DNA of 64,000 nucleotides from Sphingomonas sp. NBWT7 (lineage in GTDB: Bacteria > Pseudomonadota > Alphaproteobacteria > Sphingomonadales > Sphingomonadaceae): NCBI RefSeq assembly GCF_014217605.1, contig NZ_CP043639.1, positions 3,034,001 to 3,098,000 of the forward strand, read 5' to 3'. This document shows, in pieces, positions 46,834-54,988 of the stretch (the first letter of the stretch is position 1; the number at the start of each line of letters is the position of its first letter). Under the pieces are notes generated by a model, which was not told the DNA's origin, searched no databases, and saw only the letters and a list, made by a program, of their open reading frames with translations. A program made the translations under genes and the position numbers.

Positions 46834-47745
46834 ATGACGATCCTGCTGCATCAATACGACACCTCGCCATTTTCCGAGAAGGTGCGCATCTGCCTTGGCA
46901 TCAAGCGGCTCGAATGGGCGGCGGTCGATCAGCCCGTGGTGATGCCCAAGCCCGATCTGCTCGCGCTGACGGGGGGATATCGCCGCATTCCGGTGATGCA
47001 GATCGGGGCGGACATCTACTGCGACAGCGTGCTGATCGTCCGCGAGCTCGAGCGGCGCTTTCCCGAGCACAGCCTGTTCCCAGGTGGTACCGGCGGCTTG
47101 GATCAGGCAGCAGCGCAGTGGACCGATCGCAGCTTCTTCCAGGCGGCGGTGACGGTGATATTCGCCGGGATAGGCGACAGCGTCGGCGAGGAGTTCATCC
47201 GCGACCGCGAGAAGCTGAGCGGGCAGCCGTTCGATCCCGCCGCGATGCGTGCCGCCGTGCCGCACATGGCGGCGCAGCTGCGCGCGCATGCCGCGCTGGT
47301 GAGCGAGCAGCTGGCCGACGGCCGCGCGTTCCTGAGCGGCGAGCGGCCGGGGCTGATCGACGCCAACGCCTATTACAACCTGTGGTTCGTGCGATCGTTC
47401 AATCCGCCGGCGGCCGCCGCGTTCGACGACCTGCCGGGACTCGCGGCGTGGTACGACCGCGTGCGAGCAATCGGTCATGGCACGCGCACCAGCGTCAGCC
47501 GCGAGGATGCGATCGCGCAGGCCGCGGCGGCCGAGCCAGAGCCTACGCATGTCGAAGGGCCCGATGCCGAACTGTCCGGCCGCGACGTGATCATCGCGGC
47601 GACCGATTACGGGCGCGAGCCGGTGCGCGGCACGCTCGTCGGCGCGTCGCCGCATCAGCTGTCGGTTCGGCGCGACGATCCGCGTGCCGGTGCGGTCGTC
47701 GTCCACCTGCCGCGGATCGGCTTCTCGCTGTCGCCCGCAACATGA
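46834..47745 (+). CDS. Glutathione S-transferase family protein with C-terminal extension
   Basis: A 303-residue protein. The thioredoxin-fold N-domain starts 'ILLHQYDTSPFSEKVRICLG' with Ser at the usual catalytic position, then 'RRIPVMQIG' and 'DSVLIVRELERRFPEHSLFP'. A helical GST C-domain (about 90-215) follows. Residues about 240-303 form an extra beta-rich segment ('DVIIAATDYGREPVRGTLVG') not part of a normal GST. Ribosome binding site GAGGAGGAGAG. Substrate unknown. Confidence 0.9.
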   Translation: MTILLHQYDTSPFSEKVRICLGIKRLEWAAVDQPVVMPKPDLLALTGGYRRIPVMQIGADIYCDSVLIVRELERRFPEHSLFPGGTGGLDQAAAQWTDRSFFQAAVTVIFAGIGDSVGEEFIRDREKLSGQPFDPAAMRAAVPHMAAQLRAHAALVSEQLADGRAFLSGERPGLIDANAYYNLWFVRSFNPPAAAAFDDLPGLAAWYDRVRAIGHGTRTSVSREDAIAQAAAAEPEPTHVEGPDAELSGRDVIIAATDYGREPVRGTLVGASPHQLSVRRDDPRAGAVVVHLPRIGFSLSPAT

Positions 47746-47837
47746 TGTCGCGGAAGCGGTTCTAACCGCGACAAATAATGCTTCGTACACGTAATCGGAG
47801 AAACGATCGGTAAACCCCGTTCCGCTACGGCGGGCGG

Positions 47838-50189
47838 GTGAGCCGATCATCCGCCCCGCCCCGTCTGTCGATCCCCTTACGCACGCTGCTGGGCCTCGCC
47901 GAGGGCGACGATCCGGCGTTGTGGAGCCGCATCCGCGCGGCGCAGATGTTCGCCGGGCAGCAACTGGCGCCGCTGCTGCTCGCCGCCAACTTCTTCGCAG
48001 CCGGGATCGTCGCGCTGCTCTTCGCCACGACGGTGCCGATCCATTTCCTTGCCGCCTGGGGCATGGCGGTAAGCGCGATCTGCGCCGTCGTGGCGGTTCG
48101 CCGCCACCGCACAGCGCGCTTCGACAACGGCTATGCGACGCTGGGCGAGTTGCGCGATACGGCGCTGGAGGGGCTGGCGCTGGCAGCGGTGTGGAGCGTG
48201 CCGCCACTGCTGTTCGCAGGAGACGGCGCTTCCGCGAACCAGTTTGGGCTTTGGATGGTATTGTCGTTGCTGATGACCGCGGCGGCGGTGGCGATGGCGA
48301 CGCTGGTGCTTGCCGCGGTCGCCTTCACCGGCGGCCTCGCCGTGACGATGACCATCCCGCTGATGCTGCAGCACGCCTATGTGCCGGCGGCGACGACGCT
48401 GCTGCTCGCCGCGCTGCTGATCGCGGCGTGCGTCACCCGCGCGCGCGCGCTGGTGGCGCTGCGCGGGTCCGAGCTGACGCTGTACGACCGCAACGAGACC
48501 GTCAGCCTGCTGCTGCGCGAGTTCGAGGACAGCGGCGCCGACTGGCTGTGGGAGACCGATGCGCAGCGCCGGCTGTGCAAGGTCAGTCCACGCTTCGCGC
48601 ACGCGCTGGGACGGCCTGTGGCGGAACTAGAGGGGGTGCCGCTGGTGCAGGCGCTGGCGGGGGCGGACTGGGCGGACGGCCGGTTCGACGACGGCCTGCG
48701 ATTGCTGGCGGAGCGGCTGAAGCGGCGCGACAGCTTTCGCGATCTGACGCTGCGGCTGACCATCGGGGGGGCAATGCGCTGGTGGTCGGTCGCGGCCAGC
48801 CCGCGGCTTGATGGACGCGGCGCGTGCGTCGGGTTTCGCGGTGTCATCTCCGACATCACCGAGCGGCGCGAATCGGAGGAGGCGATCACCCGCATGGCGC
48901 GCTCCGATATGCTGACGGGGCTGCCCAACCGGCTGGCGATCAGCGAGGCGCTGGCCGCGGCGCTCGACGCTGCGGAGCGGGGCGGCGGCCGCGCCGCGTT
49001 CATGATGATCGATCTCGATCGCTTCAAGGCGGTGAACGACACGCTGGGCCATCCGATCGGCGACCGGCTGCTCGGTCGCGTCGCCGAGCGGCTTGCCGCG
49101 ATGGTCACCCGGACCGAGCTGATCGGGCGGCTGGGCGGCGACGAATTTGCGGTGGTGGTGACCGATGCGGGCGACAGCATGCGCGTCGAGCGGCTGGCCC
49201 ACGCGATCATCGACACGCTGTCGCAGCCCTATGAGGTCGACCAGCACACGCTGTACGTCGGCGCGTCGGTCGGCGTCGCGACGTCGCCGCGCGACGGGCG
49301 CACCGCGGAAACGCTGATCCGTTCGGCCGATCTTGCGCTCTACCGGTCGAAGGACGCCGGCGGCGGGGTGTTCCACGCCTATGAGCCCACGTTGCACGTG
49401 GCGGCGGAGGAGCGGCGGATTCTCGAGATGGCGCTGCGCAAGGCGCTCGACAACGGCGAACTGCACCTCGATTATCAGCCGATGGTCGACGCCGGGGGCG
49501 AGCGGCTGAGCGGGTTCGAGGCGCTGCTGCGCTGGCAAAATCCGACGCTGGGATCGATCCCCCCATCGCGATTCATCCCGCTGGCGGAGGAAACGCGGCT
49601 GATCGGACCGATCGGCGCGTGGGTGGTGCGTACCGCGTGCGAGGAGGCGGCGCGCTGGCCCGGCGACACGCGCGTCGCCGTCAACGTCTCACCCGAGCAG
49701 CTGCACAATCCCGCCTTCGTGACGGTGGTGGCGCAGGCCCTTGCAGCAAGCGGCCTCGCGCCGTCGCGGCTCGAGCTGGAGGTGACGGAGGGCGTGTTCC
49801 TGAAGGAAGGCACGCTGGCGGTGCAGGTGCTCGAACGGATCCTCGATCTGGGCGTGCGCTTGAGCCTCGATGATTTCGGCACCGGTTATTCCTCGCTCGG
49901 CTATCTGTCGCGCACGCGCTTCTCGTCGATCAAGATCGACCGCAGCTTCGTCACCGCGGCAGCGAACGGCGCGCCCGAAGCGCTGGCGATTATCCGTGCC
50001 GTTGTCGCCCTGGCGCAAAGCCTAGGCCTCGCCACCACCGCCGAGGGGGTGGAGACCGAGAGCGAGCTGGCGATGGTCCGCGCGCTCGGCTGCACCAGCG
50101 TGCAGGGCTTCTACTTCGGGCGCCCTTTGCCCGTCGCCGAGGCGCGCAGCCTGGCGGTGCGCAGCCGCCCGGGTGCGCGCGCGGCTTGA
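47838..50189 (+). CDS. Membrane GGDEF-EAL protein with PAS domain
   Basis: A 783-residue protein for cyclic di-GMP turnover. The N-terminal 210 residues hold about five membrane segments. A PAS domain (about 235-345, 'DWLWETDAQRRLCKVS') leads to GGDEF with intact 'RLGGDEF' (about 430-436), then EAL with 'GFEALLRW' (about 558-565), 'NVSPEQL', 'EVTEG' and 'DDFGTGYSS' (about 677-685). Both catalytic motifs look intact, so it could synthesise and degrade the messenger. It starts with GTG at 47838. Confidence 0.92.
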   Translation: MSRSSAPPRLSIPLRTLLGLAEGDDPALWSRIRAAQMFAGQQLAPLLLAANFFAAGIVALLFATTVPIHFLAAWGMAVSAICAVVAVRRHRTARFDNGYATLGELRDTALEGLALAAVWSVPPLLFAGDGASANQFGLWMVLSLLMTAAAVAMATLVLAAVAFTGGLAVTMTIPLMLQHAYVPAATTLLLAALLIAACVTRARALVALRGSELTLYDRNETVSLLLREFEDSGADWLWETDAQRRLCKVSPRFAHALGRPVAELEGVPLVQALAGADWADGRFDDGLRLLAERLKRRDSFRDLTLRLTIGGAMRWWSVAASPRLDGRGACVGFRGVISDITERRESEEAITRMARSDMLTGLPNRLAISEALAAALDAAERGGGRAAFMMIDLDRFKAVNDTLGHPIGDRLLGRVAERLAAMVTRTELIGRLGGDEFAVVVTDAGDSMRVERLAHAIIDTLSQPYEVDQHTLYVGASVGVATSPRDGRTAETLIRSADLALYRSKDAGGGVFHAYEPTLHVAAEERRILEMALRKALDNGELHLDYQPMVDAGGERLSGFEALLRWQNPTLGSIPPSRFIPLAEETRLIGPIGAWVVRTACEEAARWPGDTRVAVNVSPEQLHNPAFVTVVAQALAASGLAPSRLELEVTEGVFLKEGTLAVQVLERILDLGVRLSLDDFGTGYSSLGYLSRTRFSSIKIDRSFVTAAANGAPEALAIIRAVVALAQSLGLATTAEGVETESELAMVRALGCTSVQGFYFGRPLPVAEARSLAVRSRPGARAA

Positions 50190-50226
50190 ACAGCGCGTGC
50201 GTGCCCGCTAAGGGGCAGGGCGCTGC

Positions 50227-50303
50227 AGGGGTGTAGCTCAGTTGGTTAGAGCGTCGGTCTCCAAAACCGAAGGCCCTCGGTTCGAGTCCGAGCTCCCCTG
50301 CCA
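50227..50303 (+). tRNA. tRNA-Trp (CCA)
   Basis: A 77-base tRNA: AGGGGTG acceptor strand, TAGCTCAG D arm, anticodon loop TCTCCAAAA with anticodon CCA, GGTTCGAGTCC T arm and encoded CCA end. It precedes secE-nusG, as in many bacteria, though two genes intervene here. Confidence 0.97.
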
Positions 50304-50456
50304 GCCCTTTCCATCATCATCGACGTGCAGGCTGGCCGGCCGAGGCTATGTCGTGTCCGTCGCAACCCGAACGCAGGCTATGCAGTGGGCAGGGGCTTGC
50401 GGATCGGCGCTGTACGCGTGACTGATGGGGCGGGGATGATGCGAAGGGGGGAACGC

Positions 50457-50957
50457 ATGCGGCAGGTGGGATGGCGGATGATCGGCTGGATCGCGCTCGC
50501 GGCGCTAGCCGCCTGCGACTCGACGCCGGCGGCACCCGAAGCCGCCGAAGTCTCCCCCAAGGATGCCGAGCTTGCCGAAACCACGCGGCTGTGCGCGTCG
50601 ATCGGGGCGATCAGCAAGGGCGGCGACGACACGCTGCGCGGTGCCTTCATCTCGACGCCCTATGCCAACGAATATGGCGGCACGCTGATCGACGAACTGA
50701 CGAAGGCGGGTGGCTATCGCTACGAGGGCGCCGAAATGGTGCGCAACACGTGCTACGCCTACGCAATCGCGCGTGGATCGCTGTTCGGGCGTTCGCACGA
50801 ACTCGCCTGGCGCTGCCCCGTGAAGATGCTGAGCGACAGTCCGACCGAGCCGGGCAAGACGGAGATCGAGGCGGTCGAGGATCGCGAGTGCGATCTCGAC
50901 ACGCGGCGTGGTGATCCGTTCAAGCGGGCCGTCGAGGTGGAGATCATTCACTCCTGA
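50457..50957 (+). CDS. Lipoprotein of unknown function
   Basis: A 166-residue lipoprotein: 'MIGWIALAALAAC' gives a lipobox LAAC. The mature part has four or more cysteines ('RLCASIG', 'RNTCYAYA', 'WRCPVKM', 'RECDLD') likely in disulfides. The ATG at 50457 has AAGGGGGG upstream. It lies between tRNA-Trp and a convergent GAF gene. No family recognised. Confidence 0.75.
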   Translation: MRQVGWRMIGWIALAALAACDSTPAAPEAAEVSPKDAELAETTRLCASIGAISKGGDDTLRGAFISTPYANEYGGTLIDELTKAGGYRYEGAEMVRNTCYAYAIARGSLFGRSHELAWRCPVKMLSDSPTEPGKTEIEAVEDRECDLDTRRGDPFKRAVEVEIIHS

Positions 50958-50966
50958 GCGAACCGA

Positions 50967-51482
50967 TCAGGCGGCGGCGCCGCGGAGCGCCAGCCGCTCG
51001 AACGTCGCATTCGCCGAGCGTGCCAGCGTCTCGACCAGCGTCAGCGCGGCGGGCTCGATCGGCTGCGCCTGCGCCCAATAGAGGCCGAGCGCGGCGAACG
51101 GCTCGCCGCTGCCGAGCGGGATCATCGCCATGCTGGCGACGAAAGTCGACAGATAGGCGTTGAGCGGCACGCGCGGATCGGTGGCGATATCGGGGATGAG
51201 GATGACCTGCCGTTCGATCATCGCGCGCCCCGACACGCATTGTTCGATCGGAAAGCGCTGACCCGTCCACAAGGGCGCGATCGCATCCTCGCCGACGTAA
51301 AGCACCGTCGCACTGATGCGCCGGACGACGCACACGCCATCGGCCAGCGCGATGCGCCGGGTATGCGCGCGAAGCACCTCGAGCGCGGCGTCGACCGACC
51401 AAACGGCGCCGAGCGCATCGATCGCCTTCGATACCAATCCCCATCGGCGGAACAGGATCGACAGGTCTTGCGGCGCTAACAT
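50967..51482 (-). CDS. GAF domain protein
   Basis: A 171-residue stand-alone GAF protein: 'SVDAALEVLRAHTRRIALAD', 'QRFPIEQCVSGRAMIERQ', 'PDIATDPRVPLNAYLSTFVA' and 'GEPFAALGLYWA' follow the GAF strand and helix order. One Cys lies in the 'EQCVSG' loop. No output domain is attached, so it probably binds a small ligand and acts on a partner protein. It is convergent with the lipoprotein gene and divergent from secE. Confidence 0.85.
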   Translation of the reverse strand: MLAPQDLSILFRRWGLVSKAIDALGAVWSVDAALEVLRAHTRRIALADGVCVVRRISATVLYVGEDAIAPLWTGQRFPIEQCVSGRAMIERQVILIPDIATDPRVPLNAYLSTFVASMAMIPLGSGEPFAALGLYWAQAQPIEPAALTLVETLARSANATFERLALRGAAA

Positions 51483-51761
51483 GCTGTCACGCTATCGTCC
51501 GGCCCCTTAATAAGGGCCTAAAAACATCGTCTTATATCCTGATCGGGGGCAGCAAGCCGATCGCGCGGCGCGGCACGGCGCTGCACCGCCCGCCGTCGCC
51601 GCCGATCACCCCGGTCGCCCGCCCCTTGCTCTTGCCGGGTGGCAGCGCTATCTCGCCCGACGCATCCGACAGCGCGGACGGCCCTTCACCGTTTCCTTAC
51701 CCGGGGAAGCGGTAGAGCGGTTATGCCCCGCTGCCGGCCGATATGATTAAAGGCAAGGCAC

Positions 51762-51959
51762 GTGGCGAAGACGTCCCCGATCGAATTCATCAACCAGGTC
51801 CGCACCGAGACGAAGAAGATCGTCTGGCCGACGCGGCGTGAGACGATCATGACCGGCGTGATGGTGATGATCATGACGACGATCCTGGCGCTCTTCTTCC
51901 TGAGCGTGGACACGATCTTCAACGCGATCGTCAACGCGCTGCTGAGCCTGGCCAAGTAA
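51762..51959 (+). CDS. secE: Preprotein translocase subunit SecE
   Basis: A 65-residue single-pass subunit of the SecYEG channel: 'FINQVRTETKKIVWPTRRET' is the conserved amphipathic helix and 'VMVMIMTTILALFFLSV' the membrane segment. It starts with GTG at 51762. nusG follows 20 bases later, the standard secE-nusG pair. Confidence 0.97.
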   Translation: MAKTSPIEFINQVRTETKKIVWPTRRETIMTGVMVMIMTTILALFFLSVDTIFNAIVNALLSLAK

Positions 51960-51979
51960 AGAGAGGGACGCGTCCGATC

Positions 51980-52516
51980 ATGGCACGCTGGTACATCATC
52001 CACGCCTATTCCGGCTTCGAGGGCAAGGTTCGCGATTCGATCATGGCCGAGGCGACCCGCATGGGCCTCGAGCAGCTGGTCGAGCAGATCGAAGTGCCGA
52101 CCGAAACGGTGCAGGAGGCGCGCCGCGGCAAGAAGGTGCAGGTCGAGCGCAAGTTCATGCCGGGCTACGTGCTCGCAAAGCTCGAGATGACCGATCAGGT
52201 CTATCACCTCGTTAAGAACACGCCCAAGGTGACGGGCTTCCTGGGATCGTCGGGCAAGCCGCAGGCGGTGAGCGAGGCGGAAGCCGCGCGGATGCTCAAC
52301 AGCAAGGAAGAGGCCGCCGCCGCGCCGAAGGCCAAGATGAAGGTCGACTACGAGATCGGCGATTCGGTGAAGGTACTCGACGGCCCGTTCGCGAGCTTCA
52401 ACGGCACGGTCGAGGAACTCGATTTCGACAAGTCGAAGGTCAAGGTGTCGGTGTCGATCTTCGGGCGCGCGACGCCGGTCGAGCTCGATTTCGAGCAGGT
52501 CGAGCGCAGCAAGTAA
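51980..52516 (+). CDS. nusG: Transcription termination/antitermination factor NusG
   Basis: A 178-residue elongation factor. NGN domain starts 'ARWYIIHAYSGFEGKVRDSI' and contains 'KFMPGYVLAK'; a linker is followed by the KOW domain 'GDSVKVLDGPFASFNGTVEEL'. It couples RNA polymerase to ribosomes or Rho. An intrinsic terminator follows about 40 bases downstream, so the ribosomal protein genes that often follow are not within this transcript. Confidence 0.98.
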   Translation: MARWYIIHAYSGFEGKVRDSIMAEATRMGLEQLVEQIEVPTETVQEARRGKKVQVERKFMPGYVLAKLEMTDQVYHLVKNTPKVTGFLGSSGKPQAVSEAEAARMLNSKEEAAAAPKAKMKVDYEIGDSVKVLDGPFASFNGTVEELDFDKSKVKVSVSIFGRATPVELDFEQVERSK

Positions 52517-52556
52517 TCGCCCGCATCGCGGCAGCGCGATGGTGGAATAGCAAAGG

Positions 52557-52586
52557 CGCCGTCCCGATCGTCGGGGCGGCGTTTTT
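52557..52586 (+). terminator. Rho-independent terminator after nusG
   Basis: CGCCGTCCCGA and TCGGGGCGGCG form an 11-base stem with one G-T pair and a TCG loop, directly followed by TTTTT. It is a textbook intrinsic terminator. Confidence 0.9.
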
Positions 52587-52597
52587 GCGTCGGGGCG

Positions 52598-53338
52598 CTA
52601 CACGTCGCGGCGCGCGAACACGCGTTCGAGCCATGGGCGGATGACGAGCGCGTTGGCGTCGATGATCGTGTGCAGCAGCACGACGAGCCACAGCGATCCC
52701 GTCGCAAGGTACAGCCACGCGAGGACGAGGCCGACCAGCCCCACCGCCGCCATCGCGCGCCAGCCCTGATAGCGGTGCGCGATGGTGAACAGCGCCCAGC
52801 CGACCGCGCAGCCGGCGACGCCGCTGCCGAAAACGATCGCGACGAGCAGCGGCACAGCGAGCCGGAAGAACAATTCCTCGCCGAACCCGGCGGCGGCGGC
52901 CAGCACCAGCGCGGCGCTGGCTTCGGCGCGCGAGGCGGCGATGGCGGACGAGCGATAACCGAGGTCGATCGTACGGCGCCGGCGCCATGCGGTGAGCGCG
53001 ACGAGTATCGCGCCGCCCAGGAAGCCGCCGGCGATCGCCCCGGCGACGTCGCGGATGCCGATTGCCGAGAGCGGTGCGATGCCGAGCGCCCGCGCGGCGG
53101 CGAGCTCGGGGGGCAGGGTGGAGAGCGCGTCGAGCCGCCCGAGCAGCGCCAGCGCGGTGAGGGCGGTGACGCCGTACATCGCGGCGATCCCCGCCGCCCA
53201 GCCGAGTGTCGCGCGTCGACGATCGCGCGATTGGCCGCGTACCGCGCGCGCGACAGAGGCGGCGATGCTGCGCCCGCGCCACCAGCCGTAGACGATCATC
53301 CCGATCGCGGCGGCGAGCAGCGCGGCGGCGAGCATCAC
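52598..53338 (-). CDS. CPBP family intramembrane metalloprotease
   Basis: A 246-residue membrane protein with about seven hydrophobic segments. The CPBP (Abi) motifs are present: 'GFGEELFFR' (EExxxR), 'ALFTIAHRYQG' and 'VVLLHTIIDANA', which carry the Glu and His residues for the metal. Related Rce1-type proteases cleave prenylated or peptide substrates in the membrane. It sits seven bases before glpX's stop on the same strand, so it lies downstream of glpX in a likely operon. Substrate unknown. Confidence 0.88.
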   Translation of the reverse strand: MMLAAALLAAAIGMIVYGWWRGRSIAASVARAVRGQSRDRRRATLGWAAGIAAMYGVTALTALALLGRLDALSTLPPELAAARALGIAPLSAIGIRDVAGAIAGGFLGGAILVALTAWRRRRTIDLGYRSSAIAASRAEASAALVLAAAAGFGEELFFRLAVPLLVAIVFGSGVAGCAVGWALFTIAHRYQGWRAMAAVGLVGLVLAWLYLATGSLWLVVLLHTIIDANALVIRPWLERVFARRDV

Positions 53339-53345
53339 ACGCGCA

Positions 53346-54311
53346 TCAGAGGCGGTGTTCGCCCTTCACCCAGCGCACCGTGCCCGACGACGCACGCATC
53401 ACGACGCTCTCGGTGGTCATCACCTTGCCGCGGCGCTTGACGCCGTCGAGCAGCGATCCGTCCGTCACGCCAGTCGCGGCGAAGATGCAATCGCCCTTTG
53501 CCAGTTCCTTCAAGTCGTACTGCTTGTCGAGATCGGTGATGCCCCACTTGCGCGCGCGGGCGCGCTCGTCCTCGTTGCGGAATAGTAGCCGGCCCTTGAA
53601 CTGCCCGCCGACGCAGCGCAGCGCCGCGCACGCCAGTACGCCTTCCGGCGCGCCGCCCGATCCCATGTAGACGTCGATCGTGGTGTCGGGATTGGTGGTG
53701 GCGATGACGCCCGCGACGTCGCCGTCGCCGATCAGCACGACGCCGCAGCCGATCGCGCGCAGCTCGGCGATCAGCTTCTCGTGGCGCGGGCGATCGAGCA
53801 CGCAGGCGATGATCTCGTTCGGGGCGACGCCCTTTGCCGCGGCGATCGCGTGGACGTTCTCTGTCGGCGTCTTGTCGAGATCGATGATACCCTCTGGCAG
53901 GCCGGGGCCGACGGCGAGCTTGTCCATGTACACGTCGGGCGCGTTGAGCAGGCAGCCCTCCTCGCCGATCGCGAGCACCGCGAGGCTGTTCGGCCCGGCC
54001 TTGGCGCAAATCGTCGTGCCCTCGAGCGGATCGAGCGCGATATCGATCTTGGGTCCGGTGCCCTGCGCCGACCCGACCTTCTCGCCGATGTAGAGCATCG
54101 GCGCCTCGTCGCGCTCGCCCTCTCCGATCACCACGGTGCCGTCGATCTCGAGGCCGTTGAGCGCCTCGCGCATCGCTTCGACCGCGGCGGCGTCGGCGGC
54201 CTTCTCGTCGCCGCGGCCGATCAGCGTCGAGGCGCCGATCGCGGCGGCTTCCGTCACGCGAACCATCTCAAGCACCAGGACGCGATCGAGCACCTTGCTG
54301 GCTGTCGGCAT
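53346..54311 (-). CDS. glpX: Class II fructose-1,6-bisphosphatase GlpX
   Basis: A 321-residue gluconeogenic enzyme that hydrolyses fructose 1,6-bisphosphate. Metal and substrate motifs: 'GRGDEKAADAAAVEAM', 'GEGERDEAPMLYIGE', 'ALDPLEGTT', 'GSGGAPEGVLAC' and 'ATGVTDGSLL'. The ATG at 54311 gives the normal length. The CPBP gene follows after seven bases. Confidence 0.97.
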   Translation of the reverse strand: MPTASKVLDRVLVLEMVRVTEAAAIGASTLIGRGDEKAADAAAVEAMREALNGLEIDGTVVIGEGERDEAPMLYIGEKVGSAQGTGPKIDIALDPLEGTTICAKAGPNSLAVLAIGEEGCLLNAPDVYMDKLAVGPGLPEGIIDLDKTPTENVHAIAAAKGVAPNEIIACVLDRPRHEKLIAELRAIGCGVVLIGDGDVAGVIATTNPDTTIDVYMGSGGAPEGVLACAALRCVGGQFKGRLLFRNEDERARARKWGITDLDKQYDLKELAKGDCIFAATGVTDGSLLDGVKRRGKVMTTESVVMRASSGTVRWVKGEHRL

Positions 54312-54418
54312 GTATTCCCCCAAAAAACCGGTATCTTTCCGCCGCGCGATAGGCGGCGCGCGGGGCGGTGTCGAGACGGCGCTTGTCGCAGGCAAGCGAT
54401 CGCGCGACAAACGCCGCT

Positions 54419-54973
54419 ATGGCGACGCTGAAGGTCTATCGCACGCCTGCGGGCTTTCACGACGCCTATGTCGCGGCGCCGAGCCAGAAGGCCGCACTCG
54501 CCGCGTGGGGCAGCGACGCCAACCTGTTTGCGCGCGGCCTGGCCGAGGTGGTGACCGACCCCGAACTGACCCGCGAACCGCTCGCGCATCCCGGTGACGT
54601 GATCCGGCGCATGCGCAGCGCGCCCGACGAACCGGCGCCGGCAACCAAGAAAGCGCGGCGGACGACGCCCGATCGCGAAGCGAAGGCGGAGCTGGCGCCT
54701 GCGTCTAAGGGCAAACCGAAGCCCAAGCCCAAGCCCAAACCTAAGCCCAAGCCGAGTCGAGCCAAGCTGGCGGCGGCGGAGGCGGCGATCGAGGCGGCCG
54801 AGGCGCGCTACGCCGAGCAACGCACCGCGCTGAAGCGCGAGGAGGAGGCGCTGGCGGCGAAGCGGCGCACGCTCGACAAGGCGCACGGCGCCGAGCGGAT
54901 CAAGCTCGATCGTGCGCGGATCGCCGCGCGCGACGATTACGAGGCGGCGCTGGCCGACTGGCGCGACGACTGA
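54419..54973 (+). CDS. Hypothetical protein with Lys-Pro repeat linker
   Basis: A 184-residue protein in three parts. Residues 1-65 are a small domain: 'LKVYRTPAGFHDAYVAAPSQ', 'AWGSDANLFARGLAE'. Residues 99-112 are seven Lys-Pro pairs, encoded by a run of AAGCCC-like hexamers at 54713-54754. Residues 115-184 form a charged coiled coil. Proteins with this start are common in sphingomonads. The basic linker suggests contact with nucleic acid or a rigid spacer; the function is unknown. Confidence 0.8.
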   Translation: MATLKVYRTPAGFHDAYVAAPSQKAALAAWGSDANLFARGLAEVVTDPELTREPLAHPGDVIRRMRSAPDEPAPATKKARRTTPDREAKAELAPASKGKPKPKPKPKPKPKPSRAKLAAAEAAIEAAEARYAEQRTALKREEEALAAKRRTLDKAHGAERIKLDRARIAARDDYEAALADWRDD

Positions 54974-54988
54974 CGCCGGCGCCTCAAA

